A stretch of DNA of 64,000 nucleotides from Tragulus kanchil (GCA_022376925.1 JAIOJX010000032.1:99936794-100000793), one strand, 5' to 3'; counted from the first letter of the stretch, positions 23,135-35,554 are shown. A program made the numbers and translations. The notes: generated by a model not told the origin, from the sequence alone.

Positions 23135-25295
23135 ATTACTATACAATTATAAGCAGAAATAGGTACCACATATATGTTTAACCAGGTCCTTTTGCCTTTA
23201 TAAGTTATATTAAATGCCTGCTTATTTCTAATTTTAGAAAAAAAGAACTTTCCAAAACTGAGCCTTGCATCCAGATGCTTGGACTCAGGCGCCCAGCTCA
23301 AGGTTGAGAATGGCTGGGGAACAGAGGGGGCTGAGATGGCAGAGGACACACACCACAGCCATCAGCCCAGATGAGCAAATAGCACGTCTCAATGTGTCCG
23401 TGTGTTACAGGATGTATGTCTTTCAGAGCAAACTCTGTCCTTCCCAGTTGGTACACAGGAATGGGAATAAGGAAGAAAGATGGAGAGGGAGGGGAAAGAT
23501 GTGAAAAGAGCATGAACAGACTCTGTTCAGTGCAGCACATAAATAGGCCACCCACAGCGACTACTGTCATAATGTAAGAGAAAGGAATCTAAAAAGATGT
23601 ATCTAATGTAGAGCTGAATCACCGTGCTGTACACCTGAAACTAACACAACATCATAAATCAGCCCTTCTTCAATTGAAACAAAAAGAAAGGCCTTGGGGT
23701 TCCAAAAAATTCATGGGGGAGCTAGTCTGTGGACCCTCTGGAAAGCCCAAGGAATGTGAGAACACTCTGCTTCCTGCCCTCCCGCTCTCCCATGTTTATC
23801 AGCACCTGCTCCTGTCTAGGTGCTAAAGATACAGTGCTATGTCAGTCTCTTTTACCTTGTAGTTGGGAGATTTGCACAAGAAACACAACCTAACATGCAC
23901 GTTACGTGGTAAATCAGAATTAGGAAAACCTAGTAGAGGAGACAGACGGAGTGCACAAGGGTCAGGGCTTGTAATTTTAGACAGAGACATCAGGGCAGAC
24001 TTCCCTAAGAAAGTGAGATGTGAGCTGAGGCTTGAAGGAGTTTGTGGGGTCTGTGCCAGCTACGACTGAGGGCACTGCAGGTGCCAAGCTGGGAGCACAC
24101 TACGCATGTGGGAAGGATGGCAAGGGCGCCAGTGTGCCCAGAATAGGGCAAGCAGGGAGAATGGTGGCCAAGGGAGTCAGAGGATAACAGGAGTCAGGCA
24201 GGAAAAGGCCACAAAAGGGCATTACTATACAATTATAAGCAGAAATAGGTACCACATATATGTTTAACCAGGTCCTTTTGCCTTTATAAGTTATATTAAA
24301 TGCCTGCTTATTTCTAATTTTAGAAAAAGAACTTTCCAAAACTGAGCCTTGCATCCAGATGCTTGGACTCAGGCGCCCAGCTCAAGGTTGAGAATGGCTG
24401 GGGAACAGAGGGGGCTGAGATGGCAGAGGACACACACCACAGCCATCAGCCCAGATGAGCAAATAGCACGTCTCAATGTGTCCGTGTGTTACAGGATGTA
24501 TGTCTTTCAGAGCAAACTCTGTCCTTCCCAGTTGGTACACAGGAATGGGAATAAGGAAGAAGGATGGAGAGGGAGGGGAAAGATGTGAAAAGAGCATGAA
24601 CAGACTCTGTTCAGTGCAGCACATAAATAGGCCACCCACAGCGACTACTGTCATAATGTAAGAGAAAGGAATCTAAAAAGATGTATCTAATGTAGAGCTG
24701 AATCACCGTGCTGTACACCTGAAACTAACACAACATCATAAATCAGCCCTTCTTCAATTGAAACAAAAAGAAAGGCCTTGGGGTTCCAAAAAATTCATGG
24801 GGGAGCTAGTCTGTGGACCCTCTGGAAAGCCCAAGGAATGTGAGAACACTCTGCTTCCTGCCCTCCCGCTCTCCCATGTTCATCAGCACCTGCTCCTGTC
24901 TAGGTGCTAAAGATACAGTGCTATGTCAGTCTCTTTTACCTTGTAGTTGGGAGATTTGCACAAGAAACACAACCTAACATGCACGTTACGTGGTAAATCA
25001 GAATTAGGAAAACCTAGTAGAGGAGACAGATGGAGTGCACAAGGGTCAGGGCTTGTAATTTTAGACAGAGACATCAGGGCAGACTTCCCTAAGAAAGTGA
25101 GATGTGAGCTGAGGCTTGAAGGAGTTTGTGGGGTCTGTGCCAGCTACGACTGAGGGCACTGCAGGTGCCAAGCTGGGAGCACACTACGCATGTGGGAAGG
25201 ATGGCAAGGGGGCCAGTGTGCCCAGAATAGGGCAAGCAGGGAGAATGGTGGCCAAGGGAGTCAGAGGATAACAGGAGTCAGGCAGGAAGGCCACA
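23135..25295 (+). repeat. Tandem pair 8 (23135-24213 / 24221-25295)
   Basis: Offset 1086 falling to 1082-1084 through A-run length changes. The joint is 24214-24220. Differences include 'gacagacgg' / 'gacagatgg' (CpG). The right end of copy B overlaps copy A of pair 9. Confidence 0.95.
23595..23690 (+). mobile_element. L1 3' tail fragment
   Basis: 'gctgtacacctgaaactaac' and 'cttcttcaattgaaac' with an A-rich end match old L1 3'UTR ends in artiodactyls. The second copy is at about 24679-24774 (pair 8). Confidence 0.6.
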
Positions 25296-25317
25296 GGCTT
25301 TGTCCTAGTATAAAAAA

Positions 25318-25503
25318 CCCTGATGCTGTGAAAGCGTGAGGGCAGGAGGAGAAGGGACAACTGAGGATGAGATGGTTGGATGGCATCATTGACTCAACGG
25401 ACATGAGTCCGAGCAAACTCCAGGAGAGAGTGAAGGACAGGGAAGCCTGGCGGGCTGCAGTCCATGGGGTCCAGGAGTCAGACAGCCGAGCGACTGAACA
25501 CAA
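25318..25503 (+). mobile_element. BovB LINE 3' end
   Basis: 'gagggcaggaggagaaggg', 'gatgagatggttggatggca', 'ggcgggctgcagtccatggg' and 'gactgaacacaataag' are the 3' end of the ruminant RTE-type BovB LINE, a hallmark of Ruminantia and squamates among vertebrates. The copy at 26481-26669 is due to pair 9. Confidence 0.88.
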
Positions 25504-26480
25504 TAAGAACAGAAGAAACTGATGCTGTTTTGAAAACCTATTGTAGGGCAGTCTGCGCAGAAGCAGAGAAGGCAGCTAGGAAGCTGTGTCAGTAAGTAAT
25601 CCCTGCGGAAGATAGTGGCAGTTTGCAGCAGAGTAGTGGCTGAGCCATTGGCGAGATGTATTCTAGATTGTATTCTAGATGGAAGTGTGTATTGAGTTTG
25701 TGCTTGGGTGCCAGACGCTGAGGTCCAGGGCACTGAAGGGTTCGAGCATCATTCAGAAGCAAGTGAATAGCACAGGCTTTGAGGATGCTCTCCAGAGACT
25801 AACAATCCTGGGGAAAGAGGCTGTGCTGTGTGAGTATAGGAAACCAACCTCCCAGGGTCCCATTCCGTCCTGCCACATGCTAGGAGGAGGCGCAGAGTAG
25901 CAACCATTTAACCTCTGTTTTCTCATCTGTAAAAGGGGAAGGTGATATCTATTTGGACACTTCAAATGTGTATAAATAACAAATACAGGTTTCTTAAGGA
26001 AATCCTCTTAACAAACAGGGCAGACACAGAGAGGTAACATCCAGAGACTTTGAAGTGGCCAAAGAATGTTGTGTTTAGGAGCCACCTGGACGCCAGACCT
26101 CCTCCAGCTCCCAGGCAAGAATCTAGTAGCCTTATGAGTTGGGGTTTGCCAGCCCTACGACGTGGAAATCAGAATTAGGAAAACCTAAAAACAAGGAGTG
26201 CACAAGGGTCAGGGCTTGTAATTTTAGACAGAGACATCAGGGCAGACTTCCCTAAGAAAGTGAGATGTGAGCTGAGGCTTGAAGGAGTTTGTGGGGTCTG
26301 TGCCAGCTACGACTGAGGGCACTGCAGGTGCCAAGCTGGGAGCACACTACGCATGTGGGAAGGATGGCAAGGGGGCCAGTGTGCCCAGAATAGGGCAAGC
26401 AGGGAGAATGGTGGCCAAGGGAGTCAGAGGATAACAGGAGTCAGGCAGGAAGGCCACAGGCTTTGTCCTAGTATAAAAAA

Positions 26481-26669
26481 CCCTGATGCTGTGAAAGCGT
26501 GAGGGCAGGAGGAGAAGGGACAACTGAGGATGAGATGGTTGGATGGCATCATTGACTCAACGGACATGAGTCTGAGCAAACTCCAGGAGAGAGTGAAGGA
26601 CAGGGAAGCCTGGCGGGCTGCAGTCCATGGGGTCCAGGAGTCAGACAGCCGAGCGACTGAACACAATAA
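26481..26669 (+). mobile_element. BovB LINE 3' end, tandem copy
   Basis: Repeat of 25318-25503. Its tail has one additional 'aat' unit ('acacaataataagaac'). Confidence 0.88.
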
Positions 26670-27290
26670 TAAGAACAGAAGAAACTGATGCTGTTTTGAA
26701 AACCTATTGTAGGGCAGTCTGCGCAGAAGCAGAGAAGGCAGCTAGGAAGCTGTGTCAGTAAGTAATCCCTGCGGAAGATAGTGGCAGTTTGCAGCAGAGT
26801 AGTGGCTGAGCCATTGGCGAGATGTATTCTAGATTGTATTCTAGATGGAAGTGTGTATTGAGTTTGTGCTTGGGTGCCAGACACTGAGGTCCAGGGCACT
26901 GAAGGGTTCGAGCATCATTCAGAAGCAAGTGAATAGCACAGGCTTTGAGGATGCTCTCCAGAGACTAACAATCCTGGGGAAAGAGGCTGTGCTGTGTGAG
27001 TATAGGAAACCAACCTCCCAGGGTCCCATTCCGTCCTGCCACATGCTAGGAGGAGGCGCAGAGTAGCAACCATTTAACCTCTGTTTTCTCATCTGTAAAA
27101 GGGGAAGGTGATATCTATTTGGACACTTCAAATGTGTATAAATAACAAATACAGGTTTCTTAAGGAAATCCTCTTAACAAACAGGGCAGACACAGAGAGG
27201 TAACATCCAGAGACTTTGAAGTGGCCAAAGAATGTTGTGTTTAGGAGCCACCTGGAAGCCAGACCTCCTCCAGCTCCCAGGCAAGAATAC

Positions 27291-27430
27291 TGGCCTGGAG
27301 GGGTGGGATGGGGGGGACTGGGCAGGGGAGAGGGTGCCGGGGATATGCATGTGACTGATCTGGGGGCATACATGTCTGTGAACAACAGCATTCTGAAAGA
27401 ATTTTTTAAAAATAAAGTTAATTTAAAAAA
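27291..27430 (+). mobile_element. Short L1 3' end, same family as the full-length L1
   Basis: 'ggaggggtgggatgggggg', 'gatatgcatgtgactgatct' and 'catacatgtctgtgaacaac' parallel 21235-21330 of the full-length element, followed by 'aataaagttaattt'. It is strongly 5'-truncated. It shows that this 3'UTR type is multicopy in this genome. Confidence 0.85.
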
Positions 27431-27639
27431 ATGCTGTTACTCAAAATATGTTCATTATGTGAGTATAATTATTTCAAATATTTAGAATTTTCATTATCAA
27501 ATTAACCAAAACATAGTATTTCATTTACCATATGTAGATTTCTTTTGCCAGTGAGGGTCATCTTAAGTACTCGTAATGCTTCCTAATATTAAATAGCATT
27601 TTTGAGAACCTTGAAAAAAAAAAATACTGGTGTGGTTGT

Positions 27640-27738
27640 CAGGTATCTTCCTGACCTAGGACTCAAATTTGTGTCTCCTGGGTATGCTGTATTGCCAGTG
27701 GATACTTTTCCCACCAAGCCATTGGGGAAGCCCCTATA
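27640..27738 (-). mobile_element. tRNA-Glu-type SINE fragment, antisense
   Basis: 'ggtatcttcctgacctagga', 'gtgtctcctgggtatgctg' and 'aagccattggggaagccc' follow the antisense head of Bov-tA/CHR SINEs. It is diverged. Confidence 0.65.
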
Positions 27739-27744
27739 ACTATG

Positions 27745-27875
27745 CAATTCTGGACAAATCACTAATCTTTCCATGCCTCACTTGTACAGCGGATAAGGGG
27801 GTACCTGCCTACTAGGTTCATAGGCGAGCATGTAACACATGCCTGACATACAGTAATCAGAACTAGTCCCTAGTG
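27745..27875 (+). mobile_element. MIR SINE fragment
   Basis: 'ggacaaatcactaatctttc', 'cttgtacagcggataagggg' and 'acatacagtaatcag' follow the MIR core and 3' part. Confidence 0.6.
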
Positions 27876-28166
27876 TTGCTATGAGTTTCAGGGAAGTTGT
27901 TCAGAATATCCTCAGATCATTAGCATATATGTTCTGCATTGTGCCTATTTCCAGGACATTTTTTATTTTCATGTTTTCTGAGTCCAAATTTTACCCCATG
28001 GTCGAAGAACTGCAAAGAAATCAAACCTTTCTATTGGATTCTCTGCTTATCCCATGCAATCAGAGTGTCTCTTTAATTTTGTCTTGGATTAGTCGTGTTT
28101 ACCAACAGCTCTAAATATATATTCCAGCTTTCAGAAAGTAACAACAATAGCCATAACAAGGTATTA

Positions 28167-30397
28167 GAGGCTGTATATAAACTCATCTTGCTTGAAGTTA
28201 ATGTGAAAAAAATGTAGAGAAAAAAAAAAAAAAGGGGAAATTTGGGAAATTGGGCAATGATGTTTAACCAAAATGACATGTGCATCTCTGAATGTAAAAT
28301 GCACAACTGCGTTAATGCCTTGCCGGCTGCCTGCCATCCTGAGGTTTTATCACATCGTAATGCTGTGATGAGGTATTTCTTTGCTTTTCGAGTTTTTCCA
28401 CTCGCAGATGCCAACAATGATTATTTGTAATTTCAGAAATAAAGATACTCAAAAGCAACATCTGTGATTCCATATTTTTCTGTGGGATTCAGAATGCATC
28501 TCTTACTCCTATCTGTAACCAGGGAATATTTGCAGTCAAACGTAATTCCTGTGTACTTAATTCAGCTCTGGGCCAGGTTGACTAAAAGGTTTTAAAATGG
28601 GGCTCGTGCTCTCCATATCTACACTGTGTGGATTTCTGACCTTTTAATCCTCATTTTCTTTAATACAAATAAAAGAGAGTTTATCAGTTGATTCAGATGA
28701 GTGGGAGTGTGCCATGTAAATTTCAAGGAATTATGTGCTAAATTACAGGACCCATTTGGGGCTTAAATATTATTCTCCACTACACAAAACCAGCGTGGAT
28801 TTTATTTTAACTTAAATGGCACACAGTGGCAGGCAATTATTTTTGTTATTGTATTTCCTATCCTGGCCTCCAGAACCTGAGGACAATGGAAGGGGATGTT
28901 CATTTATAATTTGACCTCCTGAATTGTTCTTGAAATGCAATTTGATCCTCATATCAAGCAAAGTCTAATACTATATTTGCCAGTAAAATAGTCATTTGCA
29001 TTTTTTATTGACAATACAAATTGTGTTTAATCAGGCAGTCAGCCTGTTAGCATTTCCAGATGATTGAAGACCTAGTTTGGTTCAAACTACATCCCATTTG
29101 GGGTCAGATGTATGTTGTTCTTATTAATTATCGGAGTACATCAAGTTGCTTTTTAACATTGTGCTGCTTTATATTCCCTTGAAGTCCAGGTCCCACATAA
29201 CTATGATTACTTATCTCTGGAAGAAAGCCAGAGAGCTCCTAAATCTTTTGTATTTACAGATTTTAGCCCAGCTTTAAAGTTGAGGCTGTATATAAACTCA
29301 TCTTGCTTGAAGTTAATGTGAAAAAAATGTAGAGAAAAAAAAATAAAAAGGGGAAATTTGGGAAATTGGGCAATGATGTTTAACCAAAATGACATGTGCA
29401 TCTCTGAATGTAAAATGCACAACTGCGTTAATGCCTTGCCGGCTGCCTGCCATCCTGAGGTTTTATCACATCGTAATGCTGTGATGAGGTATTTCTTTGC
29501 TTTTCGAGTTTTTCCACTCGCAGATGCCAACAATGATTATTTGTAATTTCAGAAATAAAGATACTCAAAAGCAACATCTGTGATTCCATATTTTTCTGTG
29601 GGATTCAGAATGCATCTCTTACTCCTATCTGTAACCAGGGAATATTTGCAGTCAAACGTAATTCCTGTGTACTTAATTCAGCTCTGGGCCAGGTTGACTA
29701 AAAGGTTTTAAAATGGGGCTCGTGCTCTCCATATCTACACTGTGTGGATTTCTGACCTTTTAATCCTCATTTTCTTTAATACAAATAAAAGAGAGTTTAT
29801 CAGTTGATTCAGATGAGTGGGAGTGTGCCATGTAAATTTCAAGGAATTATGTGCTAAATTACAGGACCCATTTGGGGGCTTAAATATTATTCTCCACTAC
29901 ACAAAACCAGCGTGGATTTTATTTTAACTTAAATGGCACACAGTGGCAGGCAATTATTTTTGTTATTGTATTTCCTATCCTGGCCTCCAGAACCTGAGGA
30001 CAATGGAAGGGGATGTTCATTTATAATTTGACCTCCTGAATTGTTCTTGAAATGCAATTTGATCCTCATATCAAGCAAAGTCTAATGCTATATTTGCCAG
30101 TAAAATAGTCATTTGCATTTTTTATTGACAATACAAATTGTGTTTAATCAGGCAGTCAGCCTGTTAGCATTTCCAGATGATTGAAGACCTAGTTTGGTTC
30201 AAACTACATCCCATTTGGGGTCAGATGTATGTTGTTCTTATTAATTATTGGAGTACATCAAGTTGCTTTTTAACATTGTGCTGCTTTATATTCCCTTGAA
30301 GTCCAGGTCCCACATAACTATGATTACTTATCTCTGGAAGAAAGCCAGAGAGCTCCTAAATCTTTTTGTATTTACAGATTTTAGCCCAGCTTTAAAG
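28167..30397 (+). repeat. Tandem pair 10 (28167-29279 / 29282-30397)
   Basis: Offset 1115-1118 with A- and T-run differences. Two bases separate the copies. CpG difference 'attatcggag' / 'attattggag'. The repeated sequence is mostly non-repetitive. Confidence 0.95.
28430..29200. other. Repeat-free A/T-rich block, possible conserved noncoding DNA
   Basis: About 770 bases without recognisable transposon sequence, rich in TAAT/ATTA cores (for example 'gcaattatttttgttattg', 'tgtgctaaattacagg'). This look is common in homeodomain-bound enhancers. No gene is visible. The call rests on composition only. A second copy lies at 29546-30320. Confidence 0.25.
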
Positions 30398-30660
30398 ATA
30401 GGTAGGACATATTTTTACTAACTTACTTGATCGTTGAAAAGAATGTGAGAAATAGACCTATGCCTTGGACCACAGATTGACAGGCTGTGTTTTGATGACC
30501 CATTACCAAAGAGAAATAGTTTTCCAGTTTTCAGCTATGTGCCGCCTCATGCCTCCGAGCCTTTGTTTCCTTATTTATAAACAAAGAGGACAGAAATGTC
30601 CTTTCACTTGTTTGAGTATTTTCCTGAGCTTTGATCTTTTGAGAAGTACCATAACTAAAC

Positions 30661-32858
30661 TGGAAGAGAAGCCTACCTCAGCTTTTACTAGCCAGATGAC
30701 CTCAGGTAGGTTTACTAATCCCTGCCTCAGTTTTGTCACCTGTATAGTGGGCACATTAATAGTATTTACTCCACAGGGTTTTTGTGAGTAACAGTTAATG
30801 TACAGAAAGCTGTAAACAATGCCTCACCTGTGGGAAGTCCTAATTTTGCTGCTATTATATTATCATCATCATTCTTACTGTGACAGCATTTCTGCACAGG
30901 GTTATTGTGTATATTAAATCAGTTCCTATTTGCAGAGTACTTCCAAGAAACCCTAATGAGTAGTGAGTCCTTTTAAGTATTTGTTGCTATTTTTATTTCT
31001 AGTTAGTTGCCATTTGTGAAGTGCTCCCTGGATGTTAGATGAGGAATCCTTCTAGCAGTGGATGAGGAGGAGTTACTAACATGGCTTTACAGAAAAAGGG
31101 TATGAGAAGTTAGCCCCCCTACCCTCATGCTGGGGCGCAGACAGCGTGAGCAGCAGTCAGGCCTGGAGGGCAAGGCAGCGTGACCCCAAGCAGGTGCCCT
31201 TTCACGTCTGTGCCTCTTCAGTCCTGTGCTCAGGCCCTAGAGTCCTGAGCTTGGAGTCTACCTCAGACACGTGTCTTCGGACCATTGTTCCAGGCCCTTC
31301 TGTCACACACAGGGTTGTGCATCTTTCTTTGGCTTCATTAGTCACCATGGTGACCTGGGCTGGACCACACTGCCCCACTCACACCAGCCATAGGAGCTTC
31401 AACTTGGCCTGGTTGTCCCTACTGTGAGGGAACAGGAGTCTGAGGCCTGGGTCCCTATTTCTGTTTGCCCCCTGCTCCAGACCTATTCCAGCCATAGGTC
31501 CCCCTCATTCCCTCCTCCAGCCTGCTCTTTGGTATTCCCAGTACAGTACCCCTTGCCAGTAAAATGTATAAGAACCAACACCGATGATGACAGTGATGGG
31601 TTCTAGTTGGTCTCGGTGTTAGACATTCAGTGATAACTGAACACATCAAATGTGTTTGGATTGGCTCATGAAAGCACATGGTTGGTTGAGTGTTTACTAT
31701 GCCAGACTTCTTCTAAGTACTTACCTGTTTGATGCAGTTACTTTTTTTCCCAAACCTTGGAAGAGAAGCCTACCTCAGCTTTTACTAGCCAGATGACCTC
31801 AGGTAGGTTTACTAATCCCTGCCTCAGTTTTGTCACCTGTATAGTGGGCACATTAATAGTATTTACTCCACAGGGTTTTTGTGAGTAACAGTTAATGTAC
31901 AGAAAGCTGTAAACAATGCCTCACCTGTGGGAAGTCCTAATTTTGCTGCTATTATATTATCATCATCATTCTTACTGTGACAGCATTTCTGCACAGGGTT
32001 ATTGTGTATATTAAATCAGTTCCTATTTGCAGAGTACTTCCAAGAAACCCTAATGAGTAGTGAGTCCTTTTAAGTATTTGTTGCTATTTTTATTTCTAGT
32101 TAGTTGCCATTTGTGAAGTGCTCCCTGGATGTTAGATGAGGAATCCTTCTAGCAGTGGATGAGGAGGAGTTACTAACATGGCTTTACAGAAAAAGGGTAT
32201 GAGAAGTTAGCCCCCCTACCCTCATGCTGGGGCGCAGACAGCGTGAGCAGCAGTCAGGCCTGGAGGGCAAGGCAGCGTGACCCCAAGCAGGTGCCCTTTC
32301 ACGTCTGTGCCTCTTCAGTCCTGTGCTCAGGCCCTAGAGTCCTGAGCTTGGAGTCTACCTCAGACACGTGTCTTCGGACCATTGTTCCAGGCCCTTCTGT
32401 CACACACAGGGTTGTGCATCTTTCTTTGGCTTCATTAGTCACCATGGTGACCTGGGCTGGACCACACTGCCCCACTCACACCAGCCATAGGAGCTTCAAC
32501 TTGGCCTGGTTGTCCCTACTGTGAGGGAACAGGAGTCTGAGGCCTGGGTCCCTATTTCTGTTTGCCCCCTGCTCCAGACCTATTCCAGCCATAGGTCCCC
32601 CTCATTCCCTCCTCCAGCCTGCTCTCTGGTATTCCCAGTACAGTACCCCTTGCCAGTAAAATGTATAAGAACCAACACCGATGATGACAGTGATGGGTTC
32701 TAGTTGGTCTCGGTGTTAGACATTCAGTGATAACTGAACACATCAAATGTGTTTGGATTGGCTCATGAAAGCACAGGTGGTAATATCAGACATTTGTTGA
32801 GTGTTTACTATGCGCCAGACTTCTTCTAAGTACTTACCTGTTTGATGCCGCAGTTACT
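30661..32858 (+). repeat. Tandem pair 11 (30661-31741 / 31758-32858)
   Basis: Offset 1097. The tail of copy A is damaged: 'gcacatggttggttgagtg' stands for 'gcacaggtggtaatatcaga...' and 'gatgcagtta' for 'gatgccgcagtta'. Bases 31742-31757 form the joint. Confidence 0.95.
30690..30835 (+). mobile_element. MIR SINE fragment
   Basis: 'gatgacctcaggtaggttta', 'tcagttttgtcacctgtata', 'ccacagggtttttgtgagta' and 'aacaatgcctcacctg' keep the MIR order. The second copy at 31787-31932 is due to pair 11. Confidence 0.65.
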
Positions 32859-33420
32859 TAATTGTTTGTCTGATTTTCAAGAAATCGTAGGTGAAAGGCA
32901 CTGATACCACCTGCAGCCTCCTTGATGTGCAGGGAGGGGGACGACGTGAGGAGCAGAACTAGGAGAGACCTCAACATTTGATTCTACTCGTCTTTTTTCT
33001 CGTTGTTAATTGGTTGGTTGAGCACCATTCACTTGGCACCGTGTCCTCCAGGTGATGCTCATGAGTGGAGAAATAGAAGGGTGAGGCGCCAGGGTTTATT
33101 GAACCTGCATATGCTGGGCATGGGCTCCATCCTTTGCCCGTGTAGTCATCTGTCATGTTGACAACAATCCTCTAAGCTGGGTGTGCTCTTTCTCCTGTTA
33201 GAGATGAGCTTACTGTGAATTGGAGCTGTTCAGTGGTTTCTTTCCCTCACACTGTTACATGGCAAAGCCAGGATTTGAGCCCAGGTCTCTTGATGTGTGA
33301 AGGTCAGATTTTTGCAGGGCTTTAAGTTCTTCACTTTCTCCTCCCTCTAGTTTTAAGATTACAGTTGTAAACAAAACAGAGAGTGTGCCTGCCTTAAAAA
33401 GACTTACCTTCTAAGATAAG
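32859..33420. other. Single-copy stretch with MIR remnant
   Basis: Mostly unassigned. 'catggcaaagccaggatttg' and 'agcccaggtctcttgatg' at about 33255-33297 resemble the antisense MIR core. Confidence 0.5.
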
Positions 33421-33945
33421 GCAGATGTGGTCCATATATACAAGGGAATACTACTCAGTCATAAGAAAGAATGAAATAATATAATTTGTAGCAACGTGGA
33501 GGGAACTCGGGATTATCATACTAAGTAAGCTATAAAGAGAAAGACAGATACAGTGTGAGGACATCCCTTTCATGTGGCATCTAAAATGTGACACAAGCGG
33601 ACTTTCTTATGAAACAGAAACAGACTCACAGATACGGAGAACAAACTTATGGTAGCCAAGGAGGAGGGGAGGTGGGGAAGGAATGGAGTGGAGTTTGGGG
33701 ATAGCAGATGCAGACTAATATGTATAGAATGGATAAACAACAAGACCCTACTCTAAAGCACAGGGAATTATACTCAATATCATGTGATAAATCATAATGG
33801 AGAAGAATATGCTAAAGACTTTGTGTAGATGTGTGTGCATATACATATACATAAAACTATCATGAATCACTTTCCTGTTCAGCAGAAATTAGCACAACAT
33901 TGTAAATCAATTATATGTCAATAAAATATAGAAAAGGAGGCTTAC
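33421..33945 (+). mobile_element. L1 3' end (ORF2 end and 3'UTR)
   Basis: 'tatatacaagggaatactac' (ORF2 C-terminal coding) leads into a 3'UTR with 'cagcagaaattagcacaaca' and 'caattatatgtcaataaaat'. Imperfect flanking repeats 'agacttaccttct' (before) and 'aggcttacattct' (after) look like an aged target-site duplication. Confidence 0.85.
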
Positions 33946-34260
33946 ATTCTGGACAGAGAATCAGGCAAGAAACATAAATAAGGAGGTCATTACAGATGTG
34001 TAGGAGATTTATAGGGTGGAGGCGAGAGAAGGAATCTAGGAAACAGACCCTTGGCGAGGGTCCTCAGGAAAGGCATTGCTGAGGTCCTGAGGATGGGATG
34101 GAGACAGTCATGGGAAGAGCAAGGCAGAGAAAGTATGCGGCAGGTGGGAGAGCTGGGACGGCAGCCCCAAAGCAGAATAGAGTGTGGGCTATTTGAAGAA
34201 CAGAAGGAAGGATGTTTGGTGGAAGGCAGTCAGAGGTCAGATCAAGCAGGGCTTCTTGGA

Positions 34261-34487
34261 ATAGGGTAAGTGACAGTCAAAGTTGCTCAGTCATGTCCGA
34301 CACTTTGCAACCCCATGGACAGGCTCTTATGTCCATGGCGTTCTCCAGGCAAGGATACTGGAGTGGGTAGCCATTCCCTTCTCCAGGGCATGTTTCTTCA
34401 TCCAGAGATTGAACCCGGGTCTCCTGCATTGCAGGCAGATTCTTTGCCATCTGAGCCACCAGGGAAGCCCTTGCTGAGATAGGGTAA
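34261..34487 (-). mobile_element. Bov-tA SINE, antisense, with target-site duplication
   Basis: Complete ruminant tRNA-derived SINE on the minus strand: 'gttgctcagtcatgtccgac', 'gcaaggatactggagtgggt', 'gaacccgggtctcctgcatt' and 'gccaccagggaagccc'. 'atagggtaa' at 34261-34269 and 34479-34487 is the target-site duplication. The tRNA-like head contains antisense A/B-box-like sequence but is not a tRNA gene. Confidence 0.92.
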
Positions 34488-34499
34488 AAGTCAGGGATC

Positions 34500-34620
34500 T
34501 ATGCCAACTTCCTTGAAACCTAGAATAAAATTAACTGTGTGGCCTTGAGCAGTTCCTTTATAGCCCTGAGTCTGCAGGTCTTTAATCTTTTGGATGTGGT
34601 AGTAATCCCTGTCCTGTGTT
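34500..34620 (+). mobile_element. MIR SINE fragment
   Basis: 'aactgtgtggccttgagcag', 'gccctgagtctgcaggtctt' and 'ggtagtaatccctgtcctg' follow the MIR core, with drift. Confidence 0.55.
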
Positions 34621-34854
34621 TATCTCAGGGATTGAACATCAAATGACAAGGAAATCTAGAGGCATTCTTCAAAAGCCACAGAGAAAGATGGCTAATTTAC
34701 CAGATATATTTGTCTCTGAAAAAGAGGAGTCTTGGAAAAACATTTATTTTAAAACAAATAAACAAAAAACTGAGCAGTGGACTTCCGGAGTGCCAGGTCT
34801 TTCATTGACTAGTAGTAAAAGTAGAAGCAATGATGATGATGATAATAAGAATAA

Positions 34855-34995
34855 ATATTCAGTAGGCTTTTACTATGTTTCAGAAACTGAGCTCTGCCCT
34901 TTAAATGCATTGTTGTTTAATCCTCACCTCACTGCGTAAGACATAGATACTGTTGCTACCTTCATTTGACAGTTGAGGGACCGAGGCACAGTGAT
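34855..34995 (-). mobile_element. MIR SINE fragment, antisense
   Basis: 'ggcttttactatgtttcag', 'gttgtttaatcctcacctca' and 'tcatttgacagttgagggac' read as antisense MIR. Confidence 0.65.
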
Positions 34996-35541
34996 AGTTC
35001 GTTTTCATATGTTTGGTTGTGAATAACAGAAAACTCAACAAGTGCTCTGAGGATGTAAGATCTTTATTTTTATCATATTAAAAGAAGAGTGAGAGTAAAT
35101 TAGTGGTGGGGAATCTGCTCAAGAAAGTCATCAAGAACCCAAGATCCCCTGCTTTTCTGATCCATCATCCCTACTCTGTGTGTGTGTGTTATTCCCCATG
35201 AGAGCAAAGTAGCTGGGGTTGCTCTAGTTTTCTTGTCTCAATATCACATCAGAGAAAGGAGAACAGCAATTGTGGGAAGGGTTAAAGCATTCAGCTTGTG
35301 AGCCTTTGCCTTTGGGAGGAAGGGATACATTTATCTGTATCTTCTTTGTCTCCAACCCTCCCTAAAAGGGAAACAGGATTCTGGAATTTCACTTTTTGAT
35401 TGAGCAGGCTACGGTGACAGAAAGTGTGTTGGTGAGCCACACCCAGTCACATGACTAGTACATGGTGAAATGTGTTTCAGCTGAGTCATTTAGACTCTAG
35501 AAGTCACAACTCTTGACCCATGGTGCCATGGTATTTTGCTG
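34996..35541. other. Single-copy stretch
   Basis: No repeat or gene recognised apart from a short (GT) run near 35180. Confidence 0.5.
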
Positions 35542-35554
35542 GGGAAAGGGTTAG

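Larger units (their letters stand above)
24995..27288 (+). repeat. Tandem pair 9 (24995-26122 / 26166-27288)
   Basis: Offset 1171 at the left edge, then 1163 and 1166. The head of copy B is damaged: 'cctaaaaacaaggagtgc' replaces 'cctagtagaggagacagatg'. Bases 26123-26159 have no partner. CpG differences: 'agtccgag' / 'agtctgag' and 'agacgctg' / 'agacactg'. Confidence 0.94.

Noticed and set aside
34270..34478. tRNA gene
   Set aside because: The tRNA-like head belongs to a Bov-tA SINE, is diverged, and continues into SINE body sequence.
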